Assembly (NCBI GenBank): GCA_018435665.1
Contig: JAHDND010000087.1
Coordinates: forward strand, 1 to 60,624
Direction of reading: 5' to 3'
Length of the DNA: 60,624 bases
Origin: Candidatus Thiosymbion sp.
GTDB lineage: Bacteria; Pseudomonadota; Gammaproteobacteria; Chromatiales; Chromatiaceae
Part shown: positions 27,522 through 38,458 of the stretch, in pieces
Numbering within the stretch: position 1 is the first letter of the stretch
Layout of the letters: each line of letters begins with the position of its first letter
Position numbers and translations under genes: made by a program
Notes under the pieces: generated by a model
Seen by the model: the letters and a program-made list of their open reading frames with translations, nothing else
Told to the model about the DNA's origin: nothing
Databases searched by the model: none

Positions 27522-29318
27522 TCAATCACCAAGGCGCCCGCCAGCCGGGAGAGCCGGCGCGGCGTTTCCATCCGCGCTACCCGCCTTGGGCCGCGTAAAC
27601 CGCAGCGCCTGGTCATAGGGGAAGACATCCTCCCAGACCCCGCTGGCCGTTTTCTTCTGCCGTTGCTGCCAATAGCGATAGTCGTAAATCTCCGGATGGG
27701 TGGCGAAGAGGATCTGGCGGATCGCCTCGCTGTTGGTCAGGAAGGTGGGGAATTCCTCGGGAAAGACATCCCCCGGGTTGACGGTATACCAGGGCTCGGC
27801 GCTCATCTCATCCTCCAGTGTGCGCGCCTGGGGGATCTTGCGGAACTTGCACTCACTGAGATAGCAGATCTCGTCATAGTCGTAGAAGACCACGCGCCCG
27901 TGGCGGGTCACCCCAAAGTTTTTGAACAGCAGATCTCCAGGAAAGATATTGACCCCCATGAGTTCCTTGAGGGCCAGGCCCCAATCGTCCAGGATGGCGG
28001 ACTGTTCCGCGGGCGTCGCTTCGGCCAGATAGATATCCAGGGGCGTCATGCGTCGTTCGATGTAGAGATGGCGGATCACCAGCATCTCGCCATCCCGCTC
28101 AAGGAGGGATGGCACCTCCTTCTCCAGTTCCGCCAGTAGGTCCGGCGCGAACCGGTTGAGCGGGAAGGCCACGTCGGAGAATTCCAGGGTATCGGCCATG
28201 CGTCCCATGCGGTCGTGATGCTTGACCTGGAGATAACGCTGTTTGACCTGCTGACGGGTGACGTCCTTCTGCGGCGGGAAGCGGTCGCGGATCACCTTGA
28301 AGACGTAAGGGTAGGATGGCAGGGTGAAGACCAGCATGACCAGACCCCGGGTCCCCGGGGCAATCTGGAAGCGATCCTCCGAGCCCGCCAGATGGGCGAG
28401 GAAGTCGCGGTAGAACTCGTTCTTGGCCTGCTTGAGAAAGCCGATGCTCTGATAGAGGTCGGAGAGGGACTTGTCGGGCATGAGGCTATGCAGAAAGTCC
28501 ACGGTCGCCGCCGGCACCGGGGTCTTGGCCATGAAATAGGCCCGGGTAAAGCTGAAGACCAGTTCCATCTGCTGCCGGGTGGTCAGGAGGGTGTCGGCAT
28601 AGATGGCCCCCGCCTCGTTGTTGACCAGGGGGACGATGAAGGGATGGCAATCCGCCCCCAGCACCACCCGCCCGATCAGATAGGCCGCCTTATTGCGATA
28701 AAAGGGGGATTCCAGGACATCGATGCGCGCCTCGTCGGGAATCTGGGCGCCGAAAGGACCCCGCGCCCGAAAGGCCGTGGCGATCCGCTGGGTATCCCGC
28801 TGGATATCCTCGAAGGGGAGGGAGAAATAGAAGGCGGAGAGGATCTCCCAGATGCAATGCTCCAGGCCGCCATCCCGGGGATGGAAGGACATGAAGACCC
28901 GATACCCATTGGCCAGGGCCTCGCGATCGACGCTGGAGACCAGGAAAATATTGTCGTTATTGAAATATTTGCGGTCGAAGAGCCGGCAGAAGACCGAGTT
29001 GTAAAAAGTCTCCGCCAATTCCGGGCGGCTGTGCCGGGCCAGGAGGGCCTGATAGGCCCGCTTGACCTCCTGCCAGAGGGGTTCATCGAGGGTCTGGATA
29101 CCGAAGGCGGAGCGCACCTTGTCAATGGTCTCGCGCACCCGCAGGTCGTAATAACTGATGCGATTGGCGGAGGCTACCCGGCCGGACTCCCAATCGGTCC
29201 GCTCGAACCGTTTTCGGGCGGAACTGGTGATTTCCTGAAAAATGGAGTAATGCCGGTCGAAGCCGGTCAGAATGGAGCGGGCGATCTGACGAGCCCGTTC
29301 CATGCGTTCTTCGTTCAT
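27522..29318 (-). CDS. aceK: Isocitrate dehydrogenase kinase/phosphatase
   Basis: AceK phosphorylates isocitrate dehydrogenase to divert isocitrate into the glyoxylate bypass and reverses it when acetate is exhausted. The 598-residue product has the family start (ARQIARSILTGFDRHYSIFQEIT), the regulatory half and the kinase-like half with PGTRGLVMLVFTLPSYPYVFK-type sequence (split here as GTRGLVMLVFTLPS) and VFYDYDEICYLSECKF. It is divergent from aceB-aceA rather than downstream of them as in E. coli. The ATG at 29318 suits the family; the frame extends upstream as low-complexity sequence. Confidence 0.95.
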   Translation of the reverse strand: MNEERMERARQIARSILTGFDRHYSIFQEITSSARKRFERTDWESGRVASANRISYYDLRVRETIDKVRSAFGIQTLDEPLWQEVKRAYQALLARHSRPELAETFYNSVFCRLFDRKYFNNDNIFLVSSVDREALANGYRVFMSFHPRDGGLEHCIWEILSAFYFSLPFEDIQRDTQRIATAFRARGPFGAQIPDEARIDVLESPFYRNKAAYLIGRVVLGADCHPFIVPLVNNEAGAIYADTLLTTRQQMELVFSFTRAYFMAKTPVPAATVDFLHSLMPDKSLSDLYQSIGFLKQAKNEFYRDFLAHLAGSEDRFQIAPGTRGLVMLVFTLPSYPYVFKVIRDRFPPQKDVTRQQVKQRYLQVKHHDRMGRMADTLEFSDVAFPLNRFAPDLLAELEKEVPSLLERDGEMLVIRHLYIERRMTPLDIYLAEATPAEQSAILDDWGLALKELMGVNIFPGDLLFKNFGVTRHGRVVFYDYDEICYLSECKFRKIPQARTLEDEMSAEPWYTVNPGDVFPEEFPTFLTNSEAIRQILFATHPEIYDYRYWQQRQKKTASGVWEDVFPYDQALRFTRPKAGSADGNAAPALPAGGRLGD

Positions 29319-29527
29319 GAACCCAATCTCCCAGCGAATTGGCAGGCGGGCCAGCACCCGGGGCCTCCACTCACGTCCGCGGGCCCCCTCGGCGGGTCCC
29401 GGGCGGAGGAGCCCGATATCCAGGTAGCACCGTGACGCATCAACAAGGGGCGATGTCAGGACCACCGGCATGCTTACCTCCCAGCCTGGTGAATTATTGG
29501 CAAAAGCAAACGTCTGTATTGAATTTT

Positions 29528-29556
29528 TTGACTTTATAAACTCATCGTTTTACACC
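29528..29556 (+). promoter_or_regulatory. Candidate sigma-70 promoter of aceB
   Basis: TTGACT (29528-29533) is a good -35 box; 17 bases later TACACC (29551-29556) is a weak -10. It lies about 80 bases before the aceB start, in AT-rich DNA. The weak -10 would be consistent with an activated promoter. Confidence 0.4.
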
Positions 29557-29560
29557 ATTT

Positions 29561-29577
29561 TGTTGCACTGCACAATA
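29561..29577. promoter_or_regulatory. Dyad around TGCACTGCA, possible operator
   Basis: The 17 bases TGTTGCACTGCACAATA contain the symmetric core TGCA-C-TGCA directly after the candidate -10 box. Similar TGCA dyads are known as targets of PhaR-type regulators of polyhydroxyalkanoate genes, which would fit control by acetyl-CoA flow. The link is inference from memory of the motif. Confidence 0.3.
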
Positions 29578-29635
29578 CAGGGGTCCACCGGACCTGACAA
29601 CAACAAACTCCCACCCGCATCCACAGGAGACGTTC

Positions 29636-31234
<1,599 letters not shown>

Positions 31235-31296
31235 GTCTTACATCGATTTACAACCCTAGCTGCCCAAGCAGCGCATCACCATTGAGTGGAGAGACC

Positions 31297-32613
31297 ATGA
31301 CCAACATGACCCGCGAGCAGCAGATCCAGGCCCTGGAGCAGGACTGGGCCACCAACCCCCGCTGGACCGACGTCAAGCGGGGCTATGGCGCCGCCGACGT
31401 CGTCCGCCTGCGCGGCTCTGTCCAGCCCGAATACACCTATGCCCGCCGCGGCGCCGAGAAGCTCTGGGACCTGATCCATGGCCAGGCCAAGAAGGGCTAC
31501 GTCAACTGCATGGGCGCCATCACTGCTGGTCAGGCCATGCAGCAGGCCAAGGCCGGGGTCGAGGCCATCTACCTCTCCGGCTGGCAGGTCGCCGCCGACG
31601 GCAACACCTCCGAGACCATGTATCCTGACCAGTCCCTCTATGCCTATGACTCGGTCCCGACCATGGTGCGGCGTATCAACAACACCTTCAAGCGCGCCGA
31701 CGAGATCCAGTGGGGCCGCGGCATCGGCCCGGGCGACGCGGGTTACATCGACCACTTCCTGCCCATCGTCGCCGACGCCGAGGCCGGTTTTGGTGGCGTC
31801 CTCAACGCCTTCGAGCTGATGAAGAACATGATCGCCGCCGGCGCCGCCGGCGTGCACTACGAGGACCAGCTCGCCGCGGTCAAGAAGTGCGGTCACATGG
31901 GCGGCAAGGTCCTGGTGCCCACCCAGGAGGCGGTGCAGAAGCTCATCGCCGCGCGCCTGGCGGCGGATACCTGCGGCGTCCCCACCCTGGTCCTGGCCCG
32001 CACCGACGCCGAGGCGGCCAACCTGCTGACCTCCGACTTCGACCCCAACGACAAGCCCTTCATCACCGGCACCCGCACCGCCGAGGGCCTGTACAACGTC
32101 AAGAACGGCCTGGAGCAGGCCATCAGCCGCGGTCTGGCCTACGCCCCCTACGCCGACCTGGTGTGGTGCGAGACCGGCACCCCGGACCTGGGCTTTGCCC
32201 GCGAGTTCGCCCAGGCCCTCATGGCCCAGAACCCCAACAAGCTGCTGGCCTACAACTGCTCGCCGTCCTTCAACTGGAAGAAGAACCTGGACGACAAGAC
32301 CATCGCCAAGTTCCAGGACGAGCTCTCCGCCATGGGCTACAAGTACCAGTTCATCACCCTGGCGGGCATCCACAACATGTGGTTCAACATGTACGACCTG
32401 GCCTACGACTATGCCCGCGGCGAGGGCATGCGCCACTACGTGGAGAAGGTCCAGGAGCCCGAGTTCGCCGCCCGCGGCAAGGGTTACACCTTCGTCTCCC
32501 ACCAGCAGGAAGTGGGCGTCGGCTACTTCGATGACGTCACCACCGTCATCCAGGGCGGCGCCTCCTCCCTGACCGCCCTCACCGGTTCCACCGAGGAAGA
32601 GCAGTTCCACTAA
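31297..32613 (+). CDS. aceA: Isocitrate lyase
   Basis: Splits isocitrate into glyoxylate and succinate, the committed step of the glyoxylate bypass. The 438-residue protein carries the catalytic signature [14 protein letters not shown], with the essential Cys at residue 198, plus GWQVAADGN and [16 protein letters not shown]. The ATG at 31297 follows GGAGAG. A strong hairpin follows the gene. Confidence 0.97.
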   Translation: MTNMTREQQIQALEQDWATNPRWTDVKRGYGAADVVRLRGSVQPEYTYARRGAEKLWDLIHGQAKKGYVNCMGAITAGQAMQQAKAGVEAIYLSGWQVAADGNTSETMYPDQSLYAYDSVPTMVRRINNTFKRADEIQWGRGIGPGDAGYIDHFLPIVADAEAGFGGVLNAFELMKNMIAAGAAGVHYEDQLAAVKKCGHMGGKVLVPTQEAVQKLIAARLAADTCGVPTLVLARTDAEAANLLTSDFDPNDKPFITGTRTAEGLYNVKNGLEQAISRGLAYAPYADLVWCETGTPDLGFAREFAQALMAQNPNKLLAYNCSPSFNWKKNLDDKTIAKFQDELSAMGYKYQFITLAGIHNMWFNMYDLAYDYARGEGMRHYVEKVQEPEFAARGKGYTFVSHQQEVGVGYFDDVTTVIQGGASSLTALTGSTEEEQFH

Positions 32614-32655
32614 ACCGGGGACGACTGGGCCAACCTGAGCGTTGGCCCTGAGCTC

Positions 32656-32690
32656 AAGAGCCGTACCCCGGTTGTCGGGGTGCGGCTCTT
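32656..32690 (+). terminator. Terminator hairpin after aceA
   Basis: A long stem pairs AAGAGCCG-x-ACCCCG with CGGGGT-x-CGGCTCTT around a five-base loop, beginning 43 bases after the aceA stop. A smaller hairpin (GGCCAAC with GTTGGCC, 32628-32647) comes just before. No T-run follows directly (GGCGTTTATA), yet the stem is strong. Confidence 0.7.
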
Positions 32691-32704
32691 GGCGTTTATA
32701 CCGA

Positions 32705-32857
32705 GCGCATTTCAGTTTTCGGCATGGATAAGGAGGGTCGGGTGGCCTCTGGCGGGGGTGTCGACTGCAAGGAGCCGATCATCAAAGCCTACAGGGACGA
32801 ATCACGGCATCCCCCGGCAGACGCCACCCGACCCGGAAAAACCGAAAATTGATGTGC
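32705..32857. repeat. Palindromic dispersed repeat, copy B (long, MITE-like)
   Basis: About 153 bp whose ends form an imperfect inverted repeat of roughly 50 bp. The left end reads GCGCATTTCAGTTTTCGG and continues to GGGTCGGGTGGC; the right end, on the other strand, reads GCACATCAATTTTCGG and continues to GGGTCGGGTGGC. The middle (about 32760-32805) is unpaired. No transposase is encoded. Copies A and C share the arms. Confidence 0.72.
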
Positions 32858-32955
32858 AAAGACTATAGAGTGATCGTCAGAAGGTCGGCGCCACCCCCCC
32901 TGTCACGGTAGGGAGCCGGAGCGAGCGCCGCGAATCATGGCTTCAGGAACTGGAT

Positions 32956-33474
32956 ATGACCGAACAAAGTTTGAACCCTCAACAAAGCTTGAAAACCACC
33001 GATCTGAGCGACGAATGGGGCGATCAGGCCCAGGTCTGCGCCCCCCTCTTCCGCGACTTTGGCGGGCGGACCGATTTTCATGGCCCCATCGCCACGGTGC
33101 GCTGCCCGGACGACAACTCCAAGGTGCGGGAGATGCTGGGTCAGCCCGGCGCGGGCCGGGTGCTAGTGATCGATGGCGAGGGCTCCCCTCGCTGCGCCCT
33201 GCTGGGCGACCTGCTGGCCCAACGGGCGGTGGACAATGGCTGGGCCGGGGTCCTGGTCCACGGCTACATCCGCGACAGCGCGGTCATCGCCGGTCTGCCC
33301 TTGGGGGTCAAGGCCCTGGGGACCCTGCCGCGCAAGAGCGAGAAACGCGACCTGGGCGAGACCCAGGTCCCGCTGAACTTTGCCGGGGTGGACTTTCGCC
33401 CCGGGGACCTGCTCTATGCCGACGCGGATGGGGTGCTGGTCCTGCCCGCCGCCCTGACAGGGGCGCCGTCCTGA
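32956..33474 (+). CDS. RraA-like protein / 4-hydroxy-4-methyl-2-oxoglutarate aldolase family
   Basis: A 172-residue protein of the RraA/HMG-aldolase fold. Characteristic sequence includes [48 protein letters not shown] and [23 protein letters not shown]. Members either inhibit RNase E (RraA) or are metal-dependent aldolases; GYIRD is present in both. Which role applies here is not clear from sequence. Confidence 0.85.
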   Translation: MTEQSLNPQQSLKTTDLSDEWGDQAQVCAPLFRDFGGRTDFHGPIATVRCPDDNSKVREMLGQPGAGRVLVIDGEGSPRCALLGDLLAQRAVDNGWAGVLVHGYIRDSAVIAGLPLGVKALGTLPRKSEKRDLGETQVPLNFAGVDFRPGDLLYADADGVLVLPAALTGAPS

Positions 33475-33483
33475 GGGTCAGGG

Positions 33484-33526
33484 CTCGCCTTGCCATCAGG
33501 GCAACTCATGTACATGATGAGGCGAG
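33484..33526. terminator. Nested hairpin after the rraA-like gene
   Basis: CTCGCCT pairs with AGGCGAG as an outer stem; within it TGCC pairs with GGCA, and TCATGTACATGA is a perfect 12-bp palindrome. It begins 10 bases after the stop codon. It could terminate the rraA-like transcript or bind a regulator of the following symporter gene. Confidence 0.4.
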
Positions 33527-33630
33527 GCACAATTAGGGCACTGTCGCGCAAGGGCGAGGACTTCCAGGTCAGGACCCCATAACGGCCAGACCGGCCCCCA
33601 CACCGAAGCTGACGAGGCGGAAAATCACCC

Positions 33631-35115
33631 GTGAACCCTGACTTCCACCTCCAGACCCTGGCCTTCGCCGGCTATTTCATCATCCTGGCCTACATCGGCT
33701 GGCGGGCCTATCGCGGGACCCGGGATATCGAGGACTTCATCCTCGGCGGCCGGCGCATTGGTAGCTGGGTGGCGGCCCTGAGTGCCGGGGCCTCGGACAT
33801 GAGTGGCTGGCTGATGATGGGTCTGCCGGGTCTGGCCTACGCCAGTGGGTTCGAGTCCATCTGGCTGGCCCTGGGGCTCCTGCTGGGGACCTGGCTCAAC
33901 TGGCGGCTCCTGGCCCGGCGTCTGCGGGTCTTCAGCCAGGCCTACGGCAACGCGCTCACCCTGCCGGAATTCCTGGCGAACCGCTTCCAGGACCCTAGTG
34001 GCTGGCTGCGGGTGCTGGCCGCCCTCTTCATCCTCATCTTCTTCCTGCTCTACACCAGCGCCGGCCTGGTGGCGGGTGGCAAGCTGTTCGAGGCCGTTTT
34101 TGGCCTGCCCTATGTCTGGGCGGTCGCCGCCGGGACCCTAGCCATCCTGCTGTATACCAGCCTGGGGGGCTTCCTGGCGGTGGCCTGGTCCGATGTCTTC
34201 CAGGGTCTGCTAATGGCCGCCGCCCTGATCCTCGTCCCCCTGGTGGCCCTGGACCAACTTGGCGGCCCAGCGGCGGCCCTGACCCAACTCCAGGCCCTCA
34301 ACCCCGCCCTCCTCGACCCGTTCACCGCCGGCGACGGGCAGCCCCTGGGATTCGTCGCCATCCTCTCCCTGGCGGCCTGGGGTCTGGGCTATTTTGGTCA
34401 GCCCCATATCCTGGCCCGCTTTCAGGCCATCCGCGGGCCGGAGGCCGTGGCCCCGGCCCGGCGCATCGCCGTCGGCTGGTCGCTGCTCACCATGGTCGGG
34501 GCCATCCTCACCGGCCTGGCGGGGGTCCTGCTCCTCGACAGCCCCCTGATCGGCGACGAGCGGGAGAAGGTCTTCATCCAGCTCGTCAACCTGCTCTTCC
34601 ATCCCCTGGTCGCCGGCATCCTCCTGGCGGCCATCCTCGCCGCCATCATGAGTACCGCGGACTCCCAACTCCTGGTCACCTCCGCCACCTTCACCGAGGA
34701 TTTCCATCGCCGCCTCCTGGCCCGGGAGGCCAGCCCCGGGCACCTGGTGATCGCCGGCCGCCTGGCGGTGGTGCTGGTCGCGGGCCTGGCCTTCCTCCTC
34801 GCCCTGGACCCCCAAGCCCATATCCTGGATCTGGTGGCCCATGCCTGGGCGGGTTTCGGCGCCACCTTCGGCCCCGTGCTGCTGGTCGCGGTCTACTGGG
34901 CAAGAATGACCAGGGCGGGCGCCATCGCCGGCATGCTCACCGGCGGCCTGGTGGTCATCGCCTGGCCGCCCCTGCTGGGCGAGGTGTTCCCGATCTACGA
35001 ACTGGTGCCCGGCTTTCTGCTTTCCCTGAGCGCCATCGGGCTGGTCAGCCGCTTTGGCGGCAAGCCCCGGGACGGTTTGGAGGCGGAGTTTCTCCGGGTA
35101 GCCCGGCGACTGTAG
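33631..35115 (+). CDS. Na+/proline symporter family (PutP-like) permease
   Basis: A 494-residue sodium:solute symporter with about 13 TM helices. PutP-type motifs include DFILGGRRIGSWVAALSAGASDMSGWLMMGLPG (sodium-site region of TM2, split as SAGASDMSGW), GLVAGGKLFE and SLAAWGLGYFGQPHI. Proline is the most likely substrate, though related amino acids are possible. The start codon is GTG. It lies 156 bases after the rraA-like gene. Confidence 0.88.
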   Translation: MNPDFHLQTLAFAGYFIILAYIGWRAYRGTRDIEDFILGGRRIGSWVAALSAGASDMSGWLMMGLPGLAYASGFESIWLALGLLLGTWLNWRLLARRLRVFSQAYGNALTLPEFLANRFQDPSGWLRVLAALFILIFFLLYTSAGLVAGGKLFEAVFGLPYVWAVAAGTLAILLYTSLGGFLAVAWSDVFQGLLMAAALILVPLVALDQLGGPAAALTQLQALNPALLDPFTAGDGQPLGFVAILSLAAWGLGYFGQPHILARFQAIRGPEAVAPARRIAVGWSLLTMVGAILTGLAGVLLLDSPLIGDEREKVFIQLVNLLFHPLVAGILLAAILAAIMSTADSQLLVTSATFTEDFHRRLLAREASPGHLVIAGRLAVVLVAGLAFLLALDPQAHILDLVAHAWAGFGATFGPVLLVAVYWARMTRAGAIAGMLTGGLVVIAWPPLLGEVFPIYELVPGFLLSLSAIGLVSRFGGKPRDGLEAEFLRVARRL

Positions 35116-35132
35116 GCATCAGAAGCGGGCGG

Positions 35133-35252
35133 CTAGTACCTCATGCCGCCTTATCTTGCCGGTCCGAACAATCCATCTCAGCTCTGGACCGACAATAAAC
35201 GCATCCAGCTCAATGGCCTATGCCTGCAAGTAAAAATGGACTGAGGTACTAG
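35133..35252. repeat. 120-bp MITE-like element with 11-bp perfect terminal inverted repeats
   Basis: CTAGTACCTCA (35133-35143) and its exact complement TGAGGTACTAG (35242-35252) bracket 98 bases of non-coding DNA with lower GC than the flanks. The right repeat supplies the TAG stop of the minus-strand parA. There is no transposase. It could be a non-autonomous element or the remnant of an IS. Confidence 0.5.
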
Positions 35253-36049
35253 GGCCAATCGTCGGGGGCTGCTGCCACCGGGTTTCCCCCGGTGAGCAGA
35301 TCATGGAGTGCGGTGAATTCCTGGCTGAGCTTGTGCCGGGGGTCGAGATGGATCATGGGCTTGGCCTGGGAGTGGGACTCCCGGATCTTGACCGAGGCCG
35401 AGAGATAGGCATCCAGGACCGGCAGGCCCTCGGCCCGCAGTTCCTCGACCAGGCGCACCGGCAGATTGGCCCGGGCCTGGTACTGATTGACGACGATCCC
35501 CTCGATCCGCAGCCTGGGGTTGTGATCCGCCTGGACCTCCCGCACGCTGTCCATCAGGTTGTAGAGGGCCTGGCGGGAGAAATCATCGCAGTCGAAGGGA
35601 ATCAGGCAACAGTCCGCGGCGATCAGCGCCGAACGGGTGAAAAAATTCAGCGCCGGCGGGGTGTCGATGAAGATCTCCTCGACGTCCTTGAGGCTGTCCA
35701 GGGCCTCCCGCAGCTTGAACATCTTGTAGCGGGATTCCAGCTTGATCTGGAGTTCCTCCAGCCGCGGATCGGCGGGCATGAGACCCAGGCGGGAAAAGGG
35801 CGTCGCCACGACGAACTCTCCGGGTTTGGGGCCAAAGACCCGACAGGCCAGGATATCGTCGAAAAAGTGGGCCAGGGTCCGCGTCTGTCCCGCCAGCGCC
35901 GCCCCCAACAGATAGCGGGAGGCATTGGCCTGGGGGTCCAGGTCCACCAGCAGGGTCCGTCGTCCGCGGGCGGCGCTGATGGCGGCGAGATTACAGGCAA
36001 TGGTGGATTTTCCCACCCCGCCCTTCTGATTGAAAATCACGCGACGCAT
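35249..36049 (-). CDS. Orphan ParA-family ATPase
   Basis: A 266-residue ParA/MinD-type ATPase with the deviant Walker A KGGVGKST at residues 9-16, LLVDLDPQANASRYL, the Walker B region IFIDTPPALNF and VVNQYQARANLPVRL. No parB lies next to it, so it is not a normal plasmid or chromosome partition pair; orphan ParAs position carboxysomes, chemoreceptor arrays or other cargo. It starts 20 bases after the GGDEF gene, same strand, so the two are probably cotranscribed. Confidence 0.88.
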   Translation of the reverse strand: MRRVIFNQKGGVGKSTIACNLAAISAARGRRTLLVDLDPQANASRYLLGAALAGQTRTLAHFFDDILACRVFGPKPGEFVVATPFSRLGLMPADPRLEELQIKLESRYKMFKLREALDSLKDVEEIFIDTPPALNFFTRSALIAADCCLIPFDCDDFSRQALYNLMDSVREVQADHNPRLRIEGIVVNQYQARANLPVRLVEELRAEGLPVLDAYLSASVKIRESHSQAKPMIHLDPRHKLSQEFTALHDLLTGGNPVAAAPDDWP

Positions 36050-36069
36050 GGTGTTTTTCCCATCGCAGA

Positions 36070-38268
36070 TCAGTTGGCCAGTAAATCGTAGACGCAGACC
36101 CGGTTCCTACCCTTCCGCTTGGCCGCGTAAAGGGCCCCATCCGCGCGTTCGAGGGGGCCCTCGGGGGCCTGGTCCCTGTCCAGGAGGTCGGTAATGCCAA
36201 TGCTCACGGTCAGCGGGATCGGCCCGGCCTGGGTGATGAAGGGGCTCTTCTGGACCGCGCGGCGCAGGCGCTCCGCCACCCGCAGGGCCCCTGCCGCATC
36301 CTCCGCGGCCAGGAGGGCGGCGAACTCCTCGCCCCCCACACGGCCGAGCAGGTCGCCCTGACGCAAGGCCTGGCGGGCGAGGCGGGCGAAGTTGCGCAGC
36401 ACCTCGTCGCCGGCGCCATGCCCATGGCGGTCGTTGACCTGTTTGAAGTGGTCGAGATCGATGAGCAGCAGGGCCGAGCGGGCCTCCCGCTGCCCCTCGC
36501 GACGTAGCCGCCGAATTTCTTCCTGCAAGCGCTGATAAAAAAAGCGGCGGGTGGCGACCCCGGTGAGCATGTCGGTATTGGCCAGTTCCAGCAATTCGAC
36601 CTCCCGGACCTTCTGCTCGCTGATGTCGCTGAAGGCGACCACGGCCCCCGTGAGTTGGGTGCCCTCGAACAAGGGGGCGCAAGTCATGGCCACGGGCAAC
36701 AGGCTGCCGTCGCGGCGGAAAAACCATTCCTCCTGATGCCGCCCCCGGCCATCCTCTAGGGTGCGGCTGAGGGGACAGTCCGCGAAGGGATAGGGTCGTC
36801 CGTCCCGATGATGGGCATGGAAGAGGGCATGCGGGTGCTGTCCCAGTACCTCGTCCCAGTTGTAACCCAGGGTATTCAGGGCGGCTGGGTTGATGAAGGT
36901 GATCCGTCCCTGGGTGTCGACCCCGAAGATGCCCTCACCCACGGCCATCAGCAGGGTCTCGTGGCGTTGGCCGAGGGCGCTGATGGCGCGGGTCTTTTCC
37001 GCCACTTGCCGTTCCAGTTCCGCCTCGCTGTGGCGGGCCGCCTCGAGGGCCAGGTCCCGGGCCCGTTCATGCTCGCGTTTGGCGCGGTTGAAAATGTCCG
37101 CCAGAAGCATCTGAATCAGGACCCAATGCAACAGCGTGCCGACGATCAAGCCATAGTCGACGAGAAAGCTCCCGCCCTGGAGAACGCCGAAGTTGGCGAG
37201 CAGGGTAGCCACGGCCCCCAGATTCAGGACGGCGAAGATCAGCAGGAAATACAGGGCGGAACGATCGCGCCAGCGGGCGACGATCAGGCCCGCGAGTGTC
37301 AGGTTGATGGCGATCATGACCAGCAACCAGGCCCAGAGCGTGAGGACGGCGACTTTGAACGCCCCCACCGCCACCAGGATGGCACCACCCCCGACCGCCA
37401 CCCGATTGATCCAGCCCCAGCCGCTGGCGAGGCGCGGCCAGAACCGCTCGGGCTTCACCAGGGTGGCAAAGATGCGGTAGGCGAACCAGACCAGCACCAC
37501 CTGGGTCGCCAACTGAAACAGCTTGAGCGGGAGGGGGGTGCCTGGCTGCACGACCAGCAGCAAGATGCCGTCGCGTTGCAACATGAAGAGGGCAAAGCTG
37601 GCGACATAACCGGCATAGGCCGCGAAGACCGGATCACGCAAGTTGTACCAATGAAAGAGATTCATCAGCACGATGATCAGGGCGGTGATCAGGTAGCCGC
37701 CCTGCCACAGGGATTCCAGCCGGAGCCAGTGGATGAAGGCCTGCGGTTGCCAGAGTTCGAGCCGTGCCTGGAGGGCGGTGGCGTTGGCAATCCGCAGATA
37801 AAAGATCTGGGGGCTGCCCTCTGGCAGGCGCAGGGGGATCAGACCCGCGTGAGCGGGGTCGTGGGGCTCGGTCCAGGGCCGCGCCAGATCCAGGGAATGA
37901 TGAAGGTAGGTCGCCGGGGTTGAGGGGTCCGGGGCGAAGAGGTCAAAATGGTCGATGAAGCGGGGGCCGAGGTGAAGCCACCAGGTCTCCGGCGCCCCCG
38001 GGTCCCGAATCAGGACGAAGCGCAACCAGATGGCGCCATCGACGTAGCCGGCGCTGAGGTCCCCCGGCAAGGGAACGAAGGCGCTCTCCGGCAACCGCCG
38101 GACCTCCTCGAAACCCCGTTGCCCGATCGGGTCCGGCAGGAAGGCGAGATGGCCCGTCAGCGGGCGGGACTGATCCCCAGGCGCCAGGTTCAGGGGCTCG
38201 GCCCTGGCCTGGGGCTGAGCCAGATACAGGAGCACCAGCACCAGAGCGCGCCAGCAGCCAACCGTCAT
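36070..38268 (-). CDS. Membrane diguanylate cyclase (7TMR-DISM extracellular + 7TM + PAS + GGDEF)
   Basis: A 732-residue sensor that should make cyclic di-GMP. After a signal peptide (ALVLVLLYLAQPQARAE) comes a periplasmic 7TMR-DISMED2-type domain (residues about 25-180), seven TM helices (about 185-390), a coiled coil, a PAS domain (MAVGEGIFGVDTQGRITFIN) and a GGDEF domain. The active site is GGEEF at about 645-649, and RQGD five residues before it is the product-inhibition I-site, so the enzyme looks active and feedback controlled. The ATG at 38268 has AGGGGG upstream. It heads an operon with parA. Confidence 0.92.
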   Translation of the reverse strand: MTVGCWRALVLVLLYLAQPQARAEPLNLAPGDQSRPLTGHLAFLPDPIGQRGFEEVRRLPESAFVPLPGDLSAGYVDGAIWLRFVLIRDPGAPETWWLHLGPRFIDHFDLFAPDPSTPATYLHHSLDLARPWTEPHDPAHAGLIPLRLPEGSPQIFYLRIANATALQARLELWQPQAFIHWLRLESLWQGGYLITALIIVLMNLFHWYNLRDPVFAAYAGYVASFALFMLQRDGILLLVVQPGTPLPLKLFQLATQVVLVWFAYRIFATLVKPERFWPRLASGWGWINRVAVGGGAILVAVGAFKVAVLTLWAWLLVMIAINLTLAGLIVARWRDRSALYFLLIFAVLNLGAVATLLANFGVLQGGSFLVDYGLIVGTLLHWVLIQMLLADIFNRAKREHERARDLALEAARHSEAELERQVAEKTRAISALGQRHETLLMAVGEGIFGVDTQGRITFINPAALNTLGYNWDEVLGQHPHALFHAHHRDGRPYPFADCPLSRTLEDGRGRHQEEWFFRRDGSLLPVAMTCAPLFEGTQLTGAVVAFSDISEQKVREVELLELANTDMLTGVATRRFFYQRLQEEIRRLRREGQREARSALLLIDLDHFKQVNDRHGHGAGDEVLRNFARLARQALRQGDLLGRVGGEEFAALLAAEDAAGALRVAERLRRAVQKSPFITQAGPIPLTVSIGITDLLDRDQAPEGPLERADGALYAAKRKGRNRVCVYDLLAN

Positions 38269-38458
38269 GAAACGTTCCCCCTGGCGGCAAGGTGGGCATG
38301 GGCAAAAAATCGGCAATGGGGGTCCCCTGTCTGACAGTTTGCCATGGTATAAGGGAACGAGCCGCTCAGGATAGTCTCATTCCCGCTTTCCAGGCCCGAC
38401 ATGGCGGGAGGGAGACGGGCAGAAGTTACCCTTGTGACCCACCCGCCGCCTAAGGACC

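Larger units (their letters stand above)
29319..29635. other. Divergent control region between aceK and aceB
   Basis: 317 bases, with an AT-rich core at about 29490-29580 standing out from the GC-rich surroundings. It contains a promoter-like pair and a dyad described separately. It must hold the promoters for aceK on one side and aceBA on the other. Confidence 0.6.
32614..32955. other. Intergenic region between aceA and the rraA-like gene
   Basis: 342 bases holding the aceA terminator hairpins and the long repeat copy B. The remaining 98 bases lead into the rraA-like gene; no promoter is obvious. Confidence 0.5.

Noticed and set aside
31276..32610. 444-codon minus-strand open frame opposite aceA
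   Set aside because: Mirror of isocitrate lyase, spanning almost the same coordinates; composition not protein-like.
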